Source: Sphaerochaeta sp032144095
GTDB lineage: Bacteria > Spirochaetota > Spirochaetia > Sphaerochaetales > Sphaerochaetaceae
Length of the DNA stretch: 64,000 bases
Direction of reading: 5' to 3'
Assembly: GCF_032144095.1 (NCBI RefSeq)
Contig: NZ_JAVSNJ010000001.1
Coordinates: 1-64,000 of the forward strand
The notes under the pieces were generated by a model, which searched no databases, was not told the DNA's origin, and worked only from the letters and a program-made list of their open reading frames with translations. Shown here piece after piece: positions 14,757 to 24,300 of this stretch (its first letter is position 1; each line of letters begins with the position of its first letter). The position numbers and the translations under genes were made by a program.

Positions 14757-15317
14757 ATGGCAAAGGGCTGGTACGTAGTACACACATATTCGGGATACGA
14801 ACAGAAAATTGAGCGCATCATTAACAAGATGCGTGAAACTGATGTAGATTTCAGCATGATCTGCACAGATGTAAAGGTACCGCAAGAAACCTTAGTTGAA
14901 GTCAAGGATGGCGTCCGACGCGAAGTAAAGCGGAAGATACTCCCTGGCTATATTCTTGTTGAGCTCGACTTGCCGGAAAACAGCTGGAAGACCTGGTGTT
15001 CTCATATCAAGAGAATCCAAGGGGTTACCGGTTTTGTTACCCCCAATGACAGTGTGATGCCCAAGGCCCTCACGGCTGCAGAGGTAAAGGGGATTTTTCA
15101 GAAGACAGGTGACCTGCCTGCTGAGAAAGTCTTCAAGCCCAAACAGACTTTTGAGATTGGCGAGCAGGTGCGCATTGTTGAAGGCCCCTTTGATACCTTT
15201 ACCGGTGTCATTGAGGAGGTGAACCTGGATAAGGCCCGCATGCGAGTGAGCGTCGGGATCTTTGGTCGCTCCACCCCTGTTGAGGTGGATTTCCTCCAGG
15301 TTGAAAAGATTCTCTAA
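14757..15317 (+). CDS. nusG: transcription termination/antitermination protein NusG
   Basis: This elongation factor (186 aa) bridges RNA polymerase to Rho or to ribosomal S10. The N-terminal NGN domain starts GWYVVHTYSGYEQKIE and includes KILPGYILVEL. The C-terminal KOW domain (about 132-186) contains VRIVEGPFDTFTGVIEEV. It is cotranscribed with secE, and a 180-bp leader separates it from rplK. Confidence 0.96.
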   Translation: MAKGWYVVHTYSGYEQKIERIINKMRETDVDFSMICTDVKVPQETLVEVKDGVRREVKRKILPGYILVELDLPENSWKTWCSHIKRIQGVTGFVTPNDSVMPKALTAAEVKGIFQKTGDLPAEKVFKPKQTFEIGEQVRIVEGPFDTFTGVIEEVNLDKARMRVSVGIFGRSTPVEVDFLQVEKIL

Positions 15318-15406
15318 GGGTTCCGGACTGGCCCTTGGAGCATTTGTTTGTTTTTGTTTTTTTATAACAAGTCCACTTATGCGTGCAATTACTCCCTCAG
15401 AGATGA

Positions 15407-15442
15407 GGTGGGAGCCTGATCGTATGACAGGCGTTAAAACCA
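15407..15442 (+). promoter_or_regulatory. rplK leader hairpin, candidate ribosomal protein autoregulatory site
   Basis: Before rplK the sequence GGTGGGAGCCTG is followed by CAGGCGTTAAAACCA. GCCTG (15414-15418) pairs with CAGGC (15428-15432), and GGT with ACC further out. This GTGGGAG...CGTTAA pattern resembles leaders seen before rplK-rplA in other bacteria, where L1 is the known regulator in E. coli. Binding here is inferred. Confidence 0.45.
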
Positions 15443-15497
15443 GCGCGAGCCCGGAAAATCAGCCAACTCAGGCAGGGTGTCGCGTAAGGAGAGAAAC

Positions 15498-15929
15498 ATG
15501 GCAAAGAAAAAGGTAACTGCGGTAATCAAGCTGCAGTGCCCTGCCCAGAAGGCTACGCCGGCACCCCCAATCGGGCCCGCGCTTGGACCTCATGGTGTCA
15601 GTGCCCCAAAGTTTGTCCAGGAGTTCAACGAAAAAACGAAGAACTACGAACCTGGGCTCATTCTTCCAGTCATCATTACAGTGTATGGGGATAAGAGTTT
15701 TACTTTTATTCTGAAGACACCTCCTGCTGCAGTCCTCATCAAAAAGGCACTGGGCGTAACAAAAGGAAGTGGCTCCCCCAACAAGGTCAAGATTGGCAAG
15801 CTTACACAAGCCCAACTTACCGACATTGCGAAGACCAAGCTTGAAGACCTCAATGCCAATGACATTGATGCTGCCAAGAAGATCGTTGCAGGGACCGCCC
15901 GCAGTATGGGCGTAGAGGTGGAGCTGTAA
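15498..15929 (+). CDS. rplK: 50S ribosomal protein L11
   Basis: This 143-aa protein is part of the GTPase-associated centre with L10 and L7/L12, and the target region of thiopeptide antibiotics. The conserved start MAKKKVTAVIKLQ and the proline-rich APPIGPALGPHG are present. The open frame runs upstream to 15477, but ATG 15498 has AAGGAGAG ahead and gives the standard length. One base separates its stop from rplA. Confidence 0.96.
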   Translation: MAKKKVTAVIKLQCPAQKATPAPPIGPALGPHGVSAPKFVQEFNEKTKNYEPGLILPVIITVYGDKSFTFILKTPPAAVLIKKALGVTKGSGSPNKVKIGKLTQAQLTDIAKTKLEDLNANDIDAAKKIVAGTARSMGVEVEL

Positions 15930-15930
15930 G

Positions 15931-16620
15931 ATGAAACACGGAAAGAAATATCGCGAAAGTATCAAGAAGATCGACCGTGAGAAGTTGTACCTCTTCGATG
16001 AAGCCGCTGCCCTGGTCAAGGAAGTTGCCTTTGCAAAGTTCGACGAGACCGTCGAAATCTCTGTAAAGCTTGTCCTAAAGAAGAGCCAGAGCGTCCGCGA
16101 CACCGTCGTGCTCCCCAACCAGTTCTCCGCACAGAAGCGTGTCCTCGTTTTCGCCAAGGGCGAGAAGGTCCAGGAAGCTCTTGATGCCGGTGCAACCTAT
16201 GTTGGCGATGACGACCTCATCGAGAAGATTCGTGGCGGTTGGATGGATTTTGATGTAGCTGTAGCTACTCCGGACATGATGAAGGACGTCGGTCGTTTGG
16301 GACCTATCCTTGGACGCAGAGGCTTGATGCCCAACCCCAAGACCCAGACCGTAACCTTTGACCTGAAGGGAGCTCTTGAGGAGCTGACCAAGGGCCGTGT
16401 CGAGTTCCGTTCAGACAAGACCAACGTCATTCACCTTCCTATTGGTAAAGTTTCGATGGACCCTGCAAAAGTCAGTGAAAACGCTCGTGCAGTTGTCAAG
16501 GAAATCGTCCGCAAGAAGCCAGCCGATGCAAAGGCAGACTTCCTGGTAAGCGTAGCTCTTTCCTCCACGATGGGCCCTGGTGTCCATGTAAACGTGAAGG
16601 ATCTGACGGCTTCGGTATAA
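15931..16620 (+). CDS. rplA: 50S ribosomal protein L1
   Basis: This is a full-length L1 (229 aa), the mobile stalk protein at the E site and, in other bacteria, translational repressor of its own operon. The conserved block GRRGLMPNPKTQTVT and the C-terminal SSTMGPGVHV are intact. It starts one base after the rplK stop, so the two are tightly coupled. It is followed after 15 bp by rplJ. Confidence 0.96.
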   Translation: MKHGKKYRESIKKIDREKLYLFDEAAALVKEVAFAKFDETVEISVKLVLKKSQSVRDTVVLPNQFSAQKRVLVFAKGEKVQEALDAGATYVGDDDLIEKIRGGWMDFDVAVATPDMMKDVGRLGPILGRRGLMPNPKTQTVTFDLKGALEELTKGRVEFRSDKTNVIHLPIGKVSMDPAKVSENARAVVKEIVRKKPADAKADFLVSVALSSTMGPGVHVNVKDLTASV

Positions 16621-16635
16621 TAGGAGATAGAGATT

Positions 16636-17175
16636 ATGGATTATAAGACTCGTATTACACCCGCCAAAGAGGAAGCCGTAAAGGCCCTGAAGGATGAGTT
16701 CGCACAGTATAGCGGATACATCTTTACCGACTATCGCGGGATGACAGTGGAACAGATCACTACGCTGCGCAGAACCCTCCTGAAAAAGGATGCTGCCTAC
16801 CGTGTTGTGAAGAACCGTTTTGCCAAGATCGCTCTCAAGCAGCTTGACAACCAGGCTGATGACCAGCTTGTTGGTCCTACTGCAATTGCTCTTGTACGCG
16901 GCGAGGAGGCCAACATTGTTGCCAAGGACCTGTTCCAGGCTGGTAAGGATGGCTCCCCTGTTATCGTCAAGGGTGCGATGATCGATGGCAAGTTCATGTC
17001 AGCTCAGGAGATTGAAGCTTTCAGCCAGCTGCCAAGCAGGCTCGAACTGATCTCCATGTTGATGGGAACAATGAAGGCCCCTGTGCAGAAGCTCGCAGCA
17101 ACCCTGCTTGCCTATGTTGAGAATCATGGTGGTGCAGCAGTTGAAGAAGCTGCCCCCGTTGTCGAAGAAAACTAA
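16636..17175 (+). CDS. rplJ: 50S ribosomal protein L10
   Basis: This 179-aa protein is the base of the L7/L12 stalk. The N-terminal RNA-binding part has FTDYRGMTVEQITTLRR, and the C-terminal helix that carries L7/L12 dimers follows. Only 15 bp separate it from rplA, so the usual long L10 autoregulatory leader is absent at this place. A hairpin (CACAGTC 17177-17183 with GACTGTG 17209-17215) lies between it and rplL. Confidence 0.95.
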   Translation: MDYKTRITPAKEEAVKALKDEFAQYSGYIFTDYRGMTVEQITTLRRTLLKKDAAYRVVKNRFAKIALKQLDNQADDQLVGPTAIALVRGEEANIVAKDLFQAGKDGSPVIVKGAMIDGKFMSAQEIEAFSQLPSRLELISMLMGTMKAPVQKLAATLLAYVENHGGAAVEEAAPVVEEN

Positions 17176-17247
17176 TCACAGTCCTAGTCTTCGCTCGTAA
17201 CCTGCTATGACTGTGCAGTGAATAACAATTTTTAAGGAGAAGGTAAT

Positions 17248-17628
17248 ATGGCTACTAAAGAAGAAATTTTGGAATCGATTGCTAACATGTCCGTCTTGGA
17301 AGTCTCTAGCTTGATCAAGATGATGGAAGAGAAGTTTGGTGTTGTGGCCGCTGCTGCTGCAGCAGGTCCCGCAGCTGCAGTTGTTGCTGAAGCTGTTGAA
17401 GAGCCCACAGAATTCAACGTCATCCTTGTCTCTTGTGATCCTACCAAGAAGATCGCAGCAATCAAGGAAGTCCGTGCACTCACTGGTCTTGGCCTCAAAG
17501 AAGCCAAGGATCTCGTTGAAGCTGGCAATGCTGTCATCAAGGAATCCGTTAGCAAGGCTGATGCCGAAGCAATCAAGGAAAAGCTTGTTGCTGCTAGCTG
17601 TGCCGTCGAGATCAAGCCGGTTGACTAA
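17248..17628 (+). CDS. rplL: 50S ribosomal protein L7/L12
   Basis: This is the stalk protein (126 aa) that recruits translational GTPases. It has an N-terminal dimerisation helix, an Ala-rich hinge (residues about 33-50, AAAAAAGPAAAVVAEAVEE) and a C-terminal domain with the conserved KIAAIKEVRALTGLGLKEAK. AAGGAGAAGG precedes ATG 17248. Multiple hairpins follow before rpoB. Confidence 0.96.
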   Translation: MATKEEILESIANMSVLEVSSLIKMMEEKFGVVAAAAAAGPAAAVVAEAVEEPTEFNVILVSCDPTKKIAAIKEVRALTGLGLKEAKDLVEAGNAVIKESVSKADAEAIKEKLVAASCAVEIKPVD

Positions 17629-17636
17629 GCCGATAG

Positions 17637-17732
17637 GCGGGGGCAGGCCCCTCTGGGTCCAGTTCCCCGCTGCTGTTTTTTGTGAGCGGGTGTAAACCCG
17701 ATTCTATGAGCCACCGGAAAGACTCCGGTGGC
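17637..17732 (+). terminator. rplL-rpoB attenuator region
   Basis: Two stem-loops lie between rplL and rpoB. GCGGGG (17637-17642) pairs with CCCCGC (17665-17670), with a T6 run just after at 17676-17681. GCCACCGGA (17710-17718) pairs perfectly with TCCGGTGGC (17724-17732). Partial termination here would lower polymerase synthesis relative to L7/L12, as is known in other bacteria. Confidence 0.6.
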
Positions 17733-17803
17733 CTATTGTGTCTTTCGTTTCCCTCTGTTGAAGGGGGGATTCTGTCTGTTTCTCAATTGACTCTGGAGGG
17801 TAC

Positions 17804-20800
17804 ATGATGGTTGCCAAAGGCAAATCCATAACACGCACGTACATCGGTTCTGATTTCCAAGAAGTCTGTGAACTGCCCAACCTTATCGGGATTCAGCTTG
17901 ATTCCTATGAGAGATTCCTACAGCTCGAACGCTTTAAGAAGGGGTTGCCCCCTGAGCAGAATTCGGGTCTGGAAGAGGTCTTTCAGGCAACATTCCCGAT
18001 AGATAGTCCTAATGGTGAGATGCGTCTTGCCTATAAGGGATACACGATTGATTTAGAAAACATCAAGTTCAATGAGACTGAGTGTAAAAAGAAGGGCCGT
18101 TCCTACAGTGTGCCCATCAAAGTTACCATTAGCCTTGAGTTTTCCACTGGTGAGATGAGGGAGAAGGAGATCTTCTTTGGGGATATCCCCATGATGACAG
18201 ATCGCGGTACCTTTATCATCAATGGAGCCGAGCGTGTTGTTGTAAGTCAGATCCACCGTTCACCTGGTGTAATCTTTTCCAATGATAAGGATGTGTACTC
18301 TTCGAGAATTATTCCCTACCGTGGATCTTGGCTTGAATTTGAAATTGATGACAAGAAGCACCTGATCTTCACCAAGATCGACCGCAAGAAGCGTATCCTC
18401 GGAACGCTCTTCCTGCGTGCGATCGGCTTTGATACCCGTGAGAAGATCATCGAGCAGTTCTATAGGGGCGAAGAGGTCGAGATTGCTGATGACAGCGATC
18501 TGAAATCCAGCCTTGAGAACCGCTACCTATACAAGGATGTGTATGCTGTTGTAGACCGCGAGAACAAGAAGGTTCTCCGTGCCGGTGACAAGCTGCATGC
18601 TCACGAGATTGATGAGTTGCTTGCCTTGAAAGTAAGCCATCTGCAGCTGATCAATATGCGTGATGTCGACTCTTTGCACAGTGACATGATCCTCAACTGC
18701 TTTGAGATCGAGGATGCAAAATATACCCGTGAGGGATTTGATGAACCGACCAAGGAAGATGTGCTCAGCCCCATCTTCAGCGTCCTCATGCCTGGTGAGA
18801 TGATCGCCATCGAGCGGGCAGAACGGGACCTCCCTGACATGTTCTTCTCCAGCCGCAGGTACGACCTCGGTTCGGTAGGCCGGTACAAGTTCAACAAGAA
18901 ATTTGGTTCAGGAACAGAAGAGGAGGAGGAGAATGCCTCCACCGACCTGACTGTCCTTACAGCCAAGGACATTGTCAACACCATGGCTTTCCTCATCAAG
19001 GTTTTTATCCGTGAAGAGAACGTCGATGATATTGACCACCTGGGCAACCGCCGTGTCCGATCTGTAGGTGAACTGCTCCAGAATGCGCTCAAGAGTGCCT
19101 TTGCACGAATGGAACGCATTGCCAAGGAGCGCATGAACCTTGAGACTGGTAGCGTCAAGCCCCAGGACTTGATCTCCATCAAGCCGATTGTGGCTGCGGT
19201 GAAGGAGTTCTTCGGCAGCAGCCAGCTCTCCCAGTTCATGGACCAGGTCAATCCGCTAGCAGAGCTTACCCACAAGAGAAGGCTCAACGCCCTCGGCCCC
19301 GGTGGTCTCTCCAGAGACCGTGCAAGTTTCGAGGTCCGTGACGTTCACTACACCCACTATGGCCGTATATGTCCCATCGAGACTCCTGAAGGACCGAACA
19401 TCGGCCTCATCGTCTCCCTGGCCAACTATACCCGGGTAAACCAACATGGTTTCCTCGAGTCCCCCTATCGCAAGGTGGTTGATGGGGTGGTTTCCAAGCA
19501 GTACCGTTTCCTTGATGCCAACGACGAGGAGAAATTCTTCATTGCCCAGGCTTCCGCAAAGTTGGACAGCGAAGGTCACTTCGAAGAAAAGGAAATCCCT
19601 GTCAGACGCAGTGGTGACTATTCAACCAAGCCACCGGCCGATATCAAGTATATGGACGTCTCTCCCAAGCAGGTCATCAGCGTCGCTGCTTCCCTTATCC
19701 CGTTCCTTGAACACGACGATGCCAACCGTGCATTGATGGGTTCAAACATGCAGAGGCAGGCAGTTCCCCTGGAATTCCCTGAGACTCCCCGTGTCGGAAC
19801 AGGAATGGAAGGAAAGACAGCCTACGATAGTGGTGTACTTGTCAAGGCAAAGCGCGGTGGAACCGTCACCTACGTAAGTTCTGACAAGGTTGTCATCAAG
19901 CCTGATACCTCCACTATTGAAGGCGAGTTTGATGAGTATGCCGTACAGAAGTACCAGAGGACCAACCAGGATACCTGCTTTAACCAGAAGCCCATCGTCA
20001 GCTTCGGCCAGCATGTGGAAGATGGCGCTGTCCTCGCCGATGGCCCTGCTACCCAGAGTGCAGAACTTGCCCTGGGCCGCAACATCCTCGTAGGCTTTGT
20101 TCCTTGGAACGGCTACAACTATGAGGACGCCGTTCTCATCAGTGAGCGCGTTGTCAAGGATGATATCTTTACCTCTGTACATATCAAGGAATTTTCCACC
20201 GATATCCGTGAAACCAAGCTTGGACCTGAGAAACTCACCAGAGACATTCCCAATACAAGCGAGAAGATGCTTGAGCAGCTCGATGAGGATGGTATCGTCC
20301 GTATCGGCACAATGGTCAGGCCCGGTTCCATACTTGTCGGTAAAGTGACCCCCAAGAGTGAAAGCGACACGACTCCTGAGTTCAAGCTTCTCAACTCCAT
20401 CTTCGGCGAAAAGGCCAAGGAAGTAAGGGACACCTCGCTGAAGGTACCCCACGGCACCGAGGGAACGGTCATCGACATCCAGAGACTGAAGCGAAGCAAC
20501 AATGACGAGCTTCCTCCAGGTGTCGAGGAGACTGTCAAGGTCCTGCTTGCTACCAAGCGCAAACTGCGCCAGGGTGACAAGATGGCAGGCCGCCACGGTA
20601 ACAAGGGTGTTGTAAGCCGGATTCTCCCCGAGGAGGATATGCCATACATGGAAGATGGTACCCCCTTGGATGTCTGCCTCAACCCGCTGGGTGTTCCTTC
20701 CCGAATGAACATCGGCCAGTTGATGGAGACCCAGCTCGGCTGGGCTGCCGTCAAGCTTGACAAATGGTATGCCACTCCTGTGTTCCAGAGCGCTTCAATG

Positions 20801-21325
20801 GCTCAGATCGAGGAGAAGATGCGTGAGGCTGGACTTCCTGAGAATTCCAAGACCGTGCTGTACAACGGCCATACAGGTGTTCCGTTTGTGAACCCCGTAT
20901 TCTGTGGGTACATCTACTACCTTAAGCTGCACCACCTTGTAGATGACAAGATGCATGCCCGTTCCACCGGTCCCTACTCACTGGTAACCCAGCAGCCTCT
21001 TGGCGGTAAGGCCCAGTTTGGTGGTCAGAGACTCGGAGAGATGGAAGTGTGGGCCCTGGAGGCGTATGGCGCTGCCAATACCTTGCAGGAACTGCTTACC
21101 ATCAAGAGTGATGACATGAACGGTCGTGTGAAGATTTATGAAAGTATCGTCAAGGGAGAACCCGCTACCACCGCAGGTATGCCTGAGGCATTCAATGTGT
21201 TGGTTCAGGAGATCCGTGGCCTGGCTTTGGATATGTCTGTATATGATTCCAATGGCAAGCAGGTTCCTTTGACCGAAAGAGATGAAGAGTTGATCGCCAA
21301 ACAGTCGAAAGGCTCCCTCAACTAA
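17804..21325 (+). CDS. rpoB: DNA-directed RNA polymerase beta subunit
   Basis: This is the catalytic-core subunit (1173 aa) with its fork loop, flap and conserved C-terminal clamp. The rifampicin pocket reads SSQLSQFMDQVNPLAE then HKRRLNALGPGGL: H490 equals E. coli His526 and N495 equals Ser531. Asn at this position is the reported basis of natural rifampicin resistance in spirochaetes. GGAGGG precedes two adjacent ATGs (17804 and 17807); the second has better spacing, so the protein may be one residue shorter. rpoC follows after 15 bp. Confidence 0.97.
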   Translation: MMVAKGKSITRTYIGSDFQEVCELPNLIGIQLDSYERFLQLERFKKGLPPEQNSGLEEVFQATFPIDSPNGEMRLAYKGYTIDLENIKFNETECKKKGRSYSVPIKVTISLEFSTGEMREKEIFFGDIPMMTDRGTFIINGAERVVVSQIHRSPGVIFSNDKDVYSSRIIPYRGSWLEFEIDDKKHLIFTKIDRKKRILGTLFLRAIGFDTREKIIEQFYRGEEVEIADDSDLKSSLENRYLYKDVYAVVDRENKKVLRAGDKLHAHEIDELLALKVSHLQLINMRDVDSLHSDMILNCFEIEDAKYTREGFDEPTKEDVLSPIFSVLMPGEMIAIERAERDLPDMFFSSRRYDLGSVGRYKFNKKFGSGTEEEEENASTDLTVLTAKDIVNTMAFLIKVFIREENVDDIDHLGNRRVRSVGELLQNALKSAFARMERIAKERMNLETGSVKPQDLISIKPIVAAVKEFFGSSQLSQFMDQVNPLAELTHKRRLNALGPGGLSRDRASFEVRDVHYTHYGRICPIETPEGPNIGLIVSLANYTRVNQHGFLESPYRKVVDGVVSKQYRFLDANDEEKFFIAQASAKLDSEGHFEEKEIPVRRSGDYSTKPPADIKYMDVSPKQVISVAASLIPFLEHDDANRALMGSNMQRQAVPLEFPETPRVGTGMEGKTAYDSGVLVKAKRGGTVTYVSSDKVVIKPDTSTIEGEFDEYAVQKYQRTNQDTCFNQKPIVSFGQHVEDGAVLADGPATQSAELALGRNILVGFVPWNGYNYEDAVLISERVVKDDIFTSVHIKEFSTDIRETKLGPEKLTRDIPNTSEKMLEQLDEDGIVRIGTMVRPGSILVGKVTPKSESDTTPEFKLLNSIFGEKAKEVRDTSLKVPHGTEGTVIDIQRLKRSNNDELPPGVEETVKVLLATKRKLRQGDKMAGRHGNKGVVSRILPEEDMPYMEDGTPLDVCLNPLGVPSRMNIGQLMETQLGWAAVKLDKWYATPVFQSASMAQIEEKMREAGLPENSKTVLYNGHTGVPFVNPVFCGYIYYLKLHHLVDDKMHARSTGPYSLVTQQPLGGKAQFGGQRLGEMEVWALEAYGAANTLQELLTIKSDDMNGRVKIYESIVKGEPATTAGMPEAFNVLVQEIRGLALDMSVYDSNGKQVPLTERDEELIAKQSKGSLN

Positions 21326-21340
21326 CCAGGAGAAGTACGG

Positions 21341-24300
21341 ATGAAGGAAATTCAGGATTTCGATAGCATCATGATAAAGCTGGCTTCGCCGGAACAGATC
21401 AGGGATTGGTCTTACGGCGAGGTAAAGAAGCCCGAGACCATTAACTACCGAACACTCCGGCCCGAGAGGGATGGTCTGTTTTGTGAGAAGATCTTCGGTA
21501 CCACCAAGGAGTGGGAGTGCTATTGCGGAAAGTTCAAGTCTATCCGCTATAAGGGGGTAATCTGCGACCGCTGTGGTGTTGAAGTAACCAACACCAAGGT
21601 TCGTCGTGAGCGCATGGGTCATATCACCCTTGCAGCCCCTGTCTCCCACATCTGGTATTACCGCTCGGTACCTTCCAGAATGAGCATGTTGCTGGATATT
21701 ACCCGCAACTCCCTGCAGAGTGTCCTCTACTATGAAAAGTATGTGGTCATCAACGCAGGGGATACCAGCCTCAAGCCAAAGCAGCTGCTGAGCGAAGAGG
21801 AGTACTGGGAAGCCCGCGAACAGTACGGCGACTCATTTGAAGCCGGAATGGGCGCGGAAGCTGTGCGCAAGCTATTGATCAACCTCGACCTTGAGGAACT
21901 CTCCCGCGACCTTCGCGAGCAGATGCGTCTCAAGGCTGACAAGGCTGACAAGCGCCTGCTCAAGAGAATTGAGGTCTGTGAGAACTTCCGCGACAGTGGC
22001 AACAAGCCCGAGTGGATGATCCTCACCGTCATTCCTGTCATCCCACCAGATCTGCGACCAATGGTCCAGCTCGATGGAGGAAGGTTTGCAACCAGTGACC
22101 TCAACGACCTCTACCGTCGTTGCATCAACAGAAACAACCGTCTCGACCGTTTGGTGAAACTCAATGCACCCGATATCATTATCCGTAATGAGAAGAGGAT
22201 GCTCCAGGAGGCAGTTGATGCCTTGTTTGACAACTCCAAGCGCAAGCGCGTAGTCAAGGGTGCCTCCAACAGGCCTCTGAAGAGCCTCTCTGACATGCTT
22301 AAGGGCAAGCAGGGGCGTTTCAGGCAGAACCTGCTGGGCAAGCGTGTCGACTACTCAGGTCGTTCGGTAATCGTCGTAGGGCCCGAATTGAGGATGCACC
22401 AGTGCGGTCTTCCTTCCAAGATGGCTCTCGAACTCTATAAGCCCTTCATCATGAAGAAGCTGGTCCAGGATGGCGTGGTCTACAACATCAAGAAGGCGAA
22501 GAGCCTTGTTGAGGAAGAGACCGATGCAGTATGGTCCATCCTTGATGATGTCGTACGGGAACACCCAGTGCTCCTGAACCGTGCACCTACGCTTCACCGC
22601 CTTGGTATCCAGGCCTTTGATCCTGTACTGGTGGACGGTAAGGCTATCAAGCTGCACCCCCTGGTGTGTCATGCATACAATGCTGACTTCGACGGGGACC
22701 AGATGGCTGTTCACGTACCCTTGACCCACGCCGCTCAGCTAGAGTGTTGGACACTGATGCTTTCAGTGACCAACCTGCTCGACCCTGCCAACGGCAAGCC
22801 GATCGTATATCCCTCACAGGACATGGTGCTTGGCATCAACTACCTGACCAGGGAGATGCCCGGTGCAAAGGGTGAGGGCAACTACTATGACAACCTTGGC
22901 GAAATTGAGATGGCAATCGACGTGAATGCCCTCTCATACAATGCCAAGATCAGATACAAGCTCGAGGATGGTACCAAGATTGAGACCACCCCTGGGCGTG
23001 TCATCTTCAATGCTGTCCTTCCGAAGGGCGTTCCTTACCAGAACACCTGTCTTGGTGACAAGGAGCTGAAGAACCTGATCGGGGATACCCTGAAGGTCAA
23101 GGCCAACTCCTTGGCTGTCGAGATGCTTGACTCCATCAAGGATGTCGGGTTCAAGTATGCTACTATCTTCGGTGCAACCATTGGGCTTTCTGATATGATT
23201 GTCCCTGTTGCAAAGGATGCGATGGTTGCCAAGGCAAACGCCGAGCAGCAACGGATTCTCGACCAGTACCGCCAGGGCCATATAACCCAGGAAGAGCGGT
23301 ACAACAGGGTCATCGAAGTCTGGACACAGACCAATGATCAGCTCACCGATGAGCTGATGGCGGAACTGAAGAACAGCCAGGGCGGGTTCAACCCACTCTT
23401 CCTCATGGCCGACAGTGGTGCTCGAGGATCGAAGACCCAGATCAGGCAGCTCGGTGGTATGCGTGGTTTGATGGCAAAGCCCTCTGGCGACGTCATCGAA
23501 TTCCCCATCAAGTCAAACTTTAAGGAAGGCTTGTCCATCATCGAGTTCTTCATCTCGACAAACGGTGCCCGTAAGGGACTTTCCGATACTGCATTGAAGA
23601 CCGCTGAGGCAGGGTATCTGACCCGCCGTCTGGTTGATATCAGCCAGGACGTTGTCGTCAACGAGGATGACTGCCATACCATCAACGGGATCTGGCGTAC
23701 GGCTATCAAGGATGGTGACGAGATTGTTGAAGGACTTGCAGACCGCATTGTAGGCCGCTGTCCTGTTGAGGACATTCTCCATCCATTTACCCGTGAGGTC
23801 CTTGCCGAGGCGAACGTGGAGATTACCGAACAGGTTGCACAGGCAATTGAGGACTCCGGACTTGAGAAAGTCCTGCTCAGGACTGTATTGACCTGTGAGG
23901 CCAAGCATGGTGTCTGTCGCAAGTGCTACGGACGTAACCTTGCCACCAACCGCAGTGTCGTCATTGGTGAGGCTGTCGGTATCATTGCCGCACAGTCCAT
24001 CGGACAGCCCGGTACCCAGCTTACGATGCGTACATTCCACGTTGGAGGAACTGCATCTACGAGCTCTGAGGAGAGCAAGCTTACCTTTGGCTATCCTGTT
24101 GTCCTTGGTTCCATCACAGGTTCACGTGTCATCCGTGCATCCGACTCGGTAAAGGTATTCACCCGTAAGGGACACATCGAATACTTCCGTGTCAACGCCG
24201 AGATTCGCCGTGACGAGTATGATGAGCTTCTCGTTGAAGATGGCTCGATCGTAGGAAAGGGAACCCCCATCTTCAAGAAGAAGGGTAAGGCTGTCCTCTC

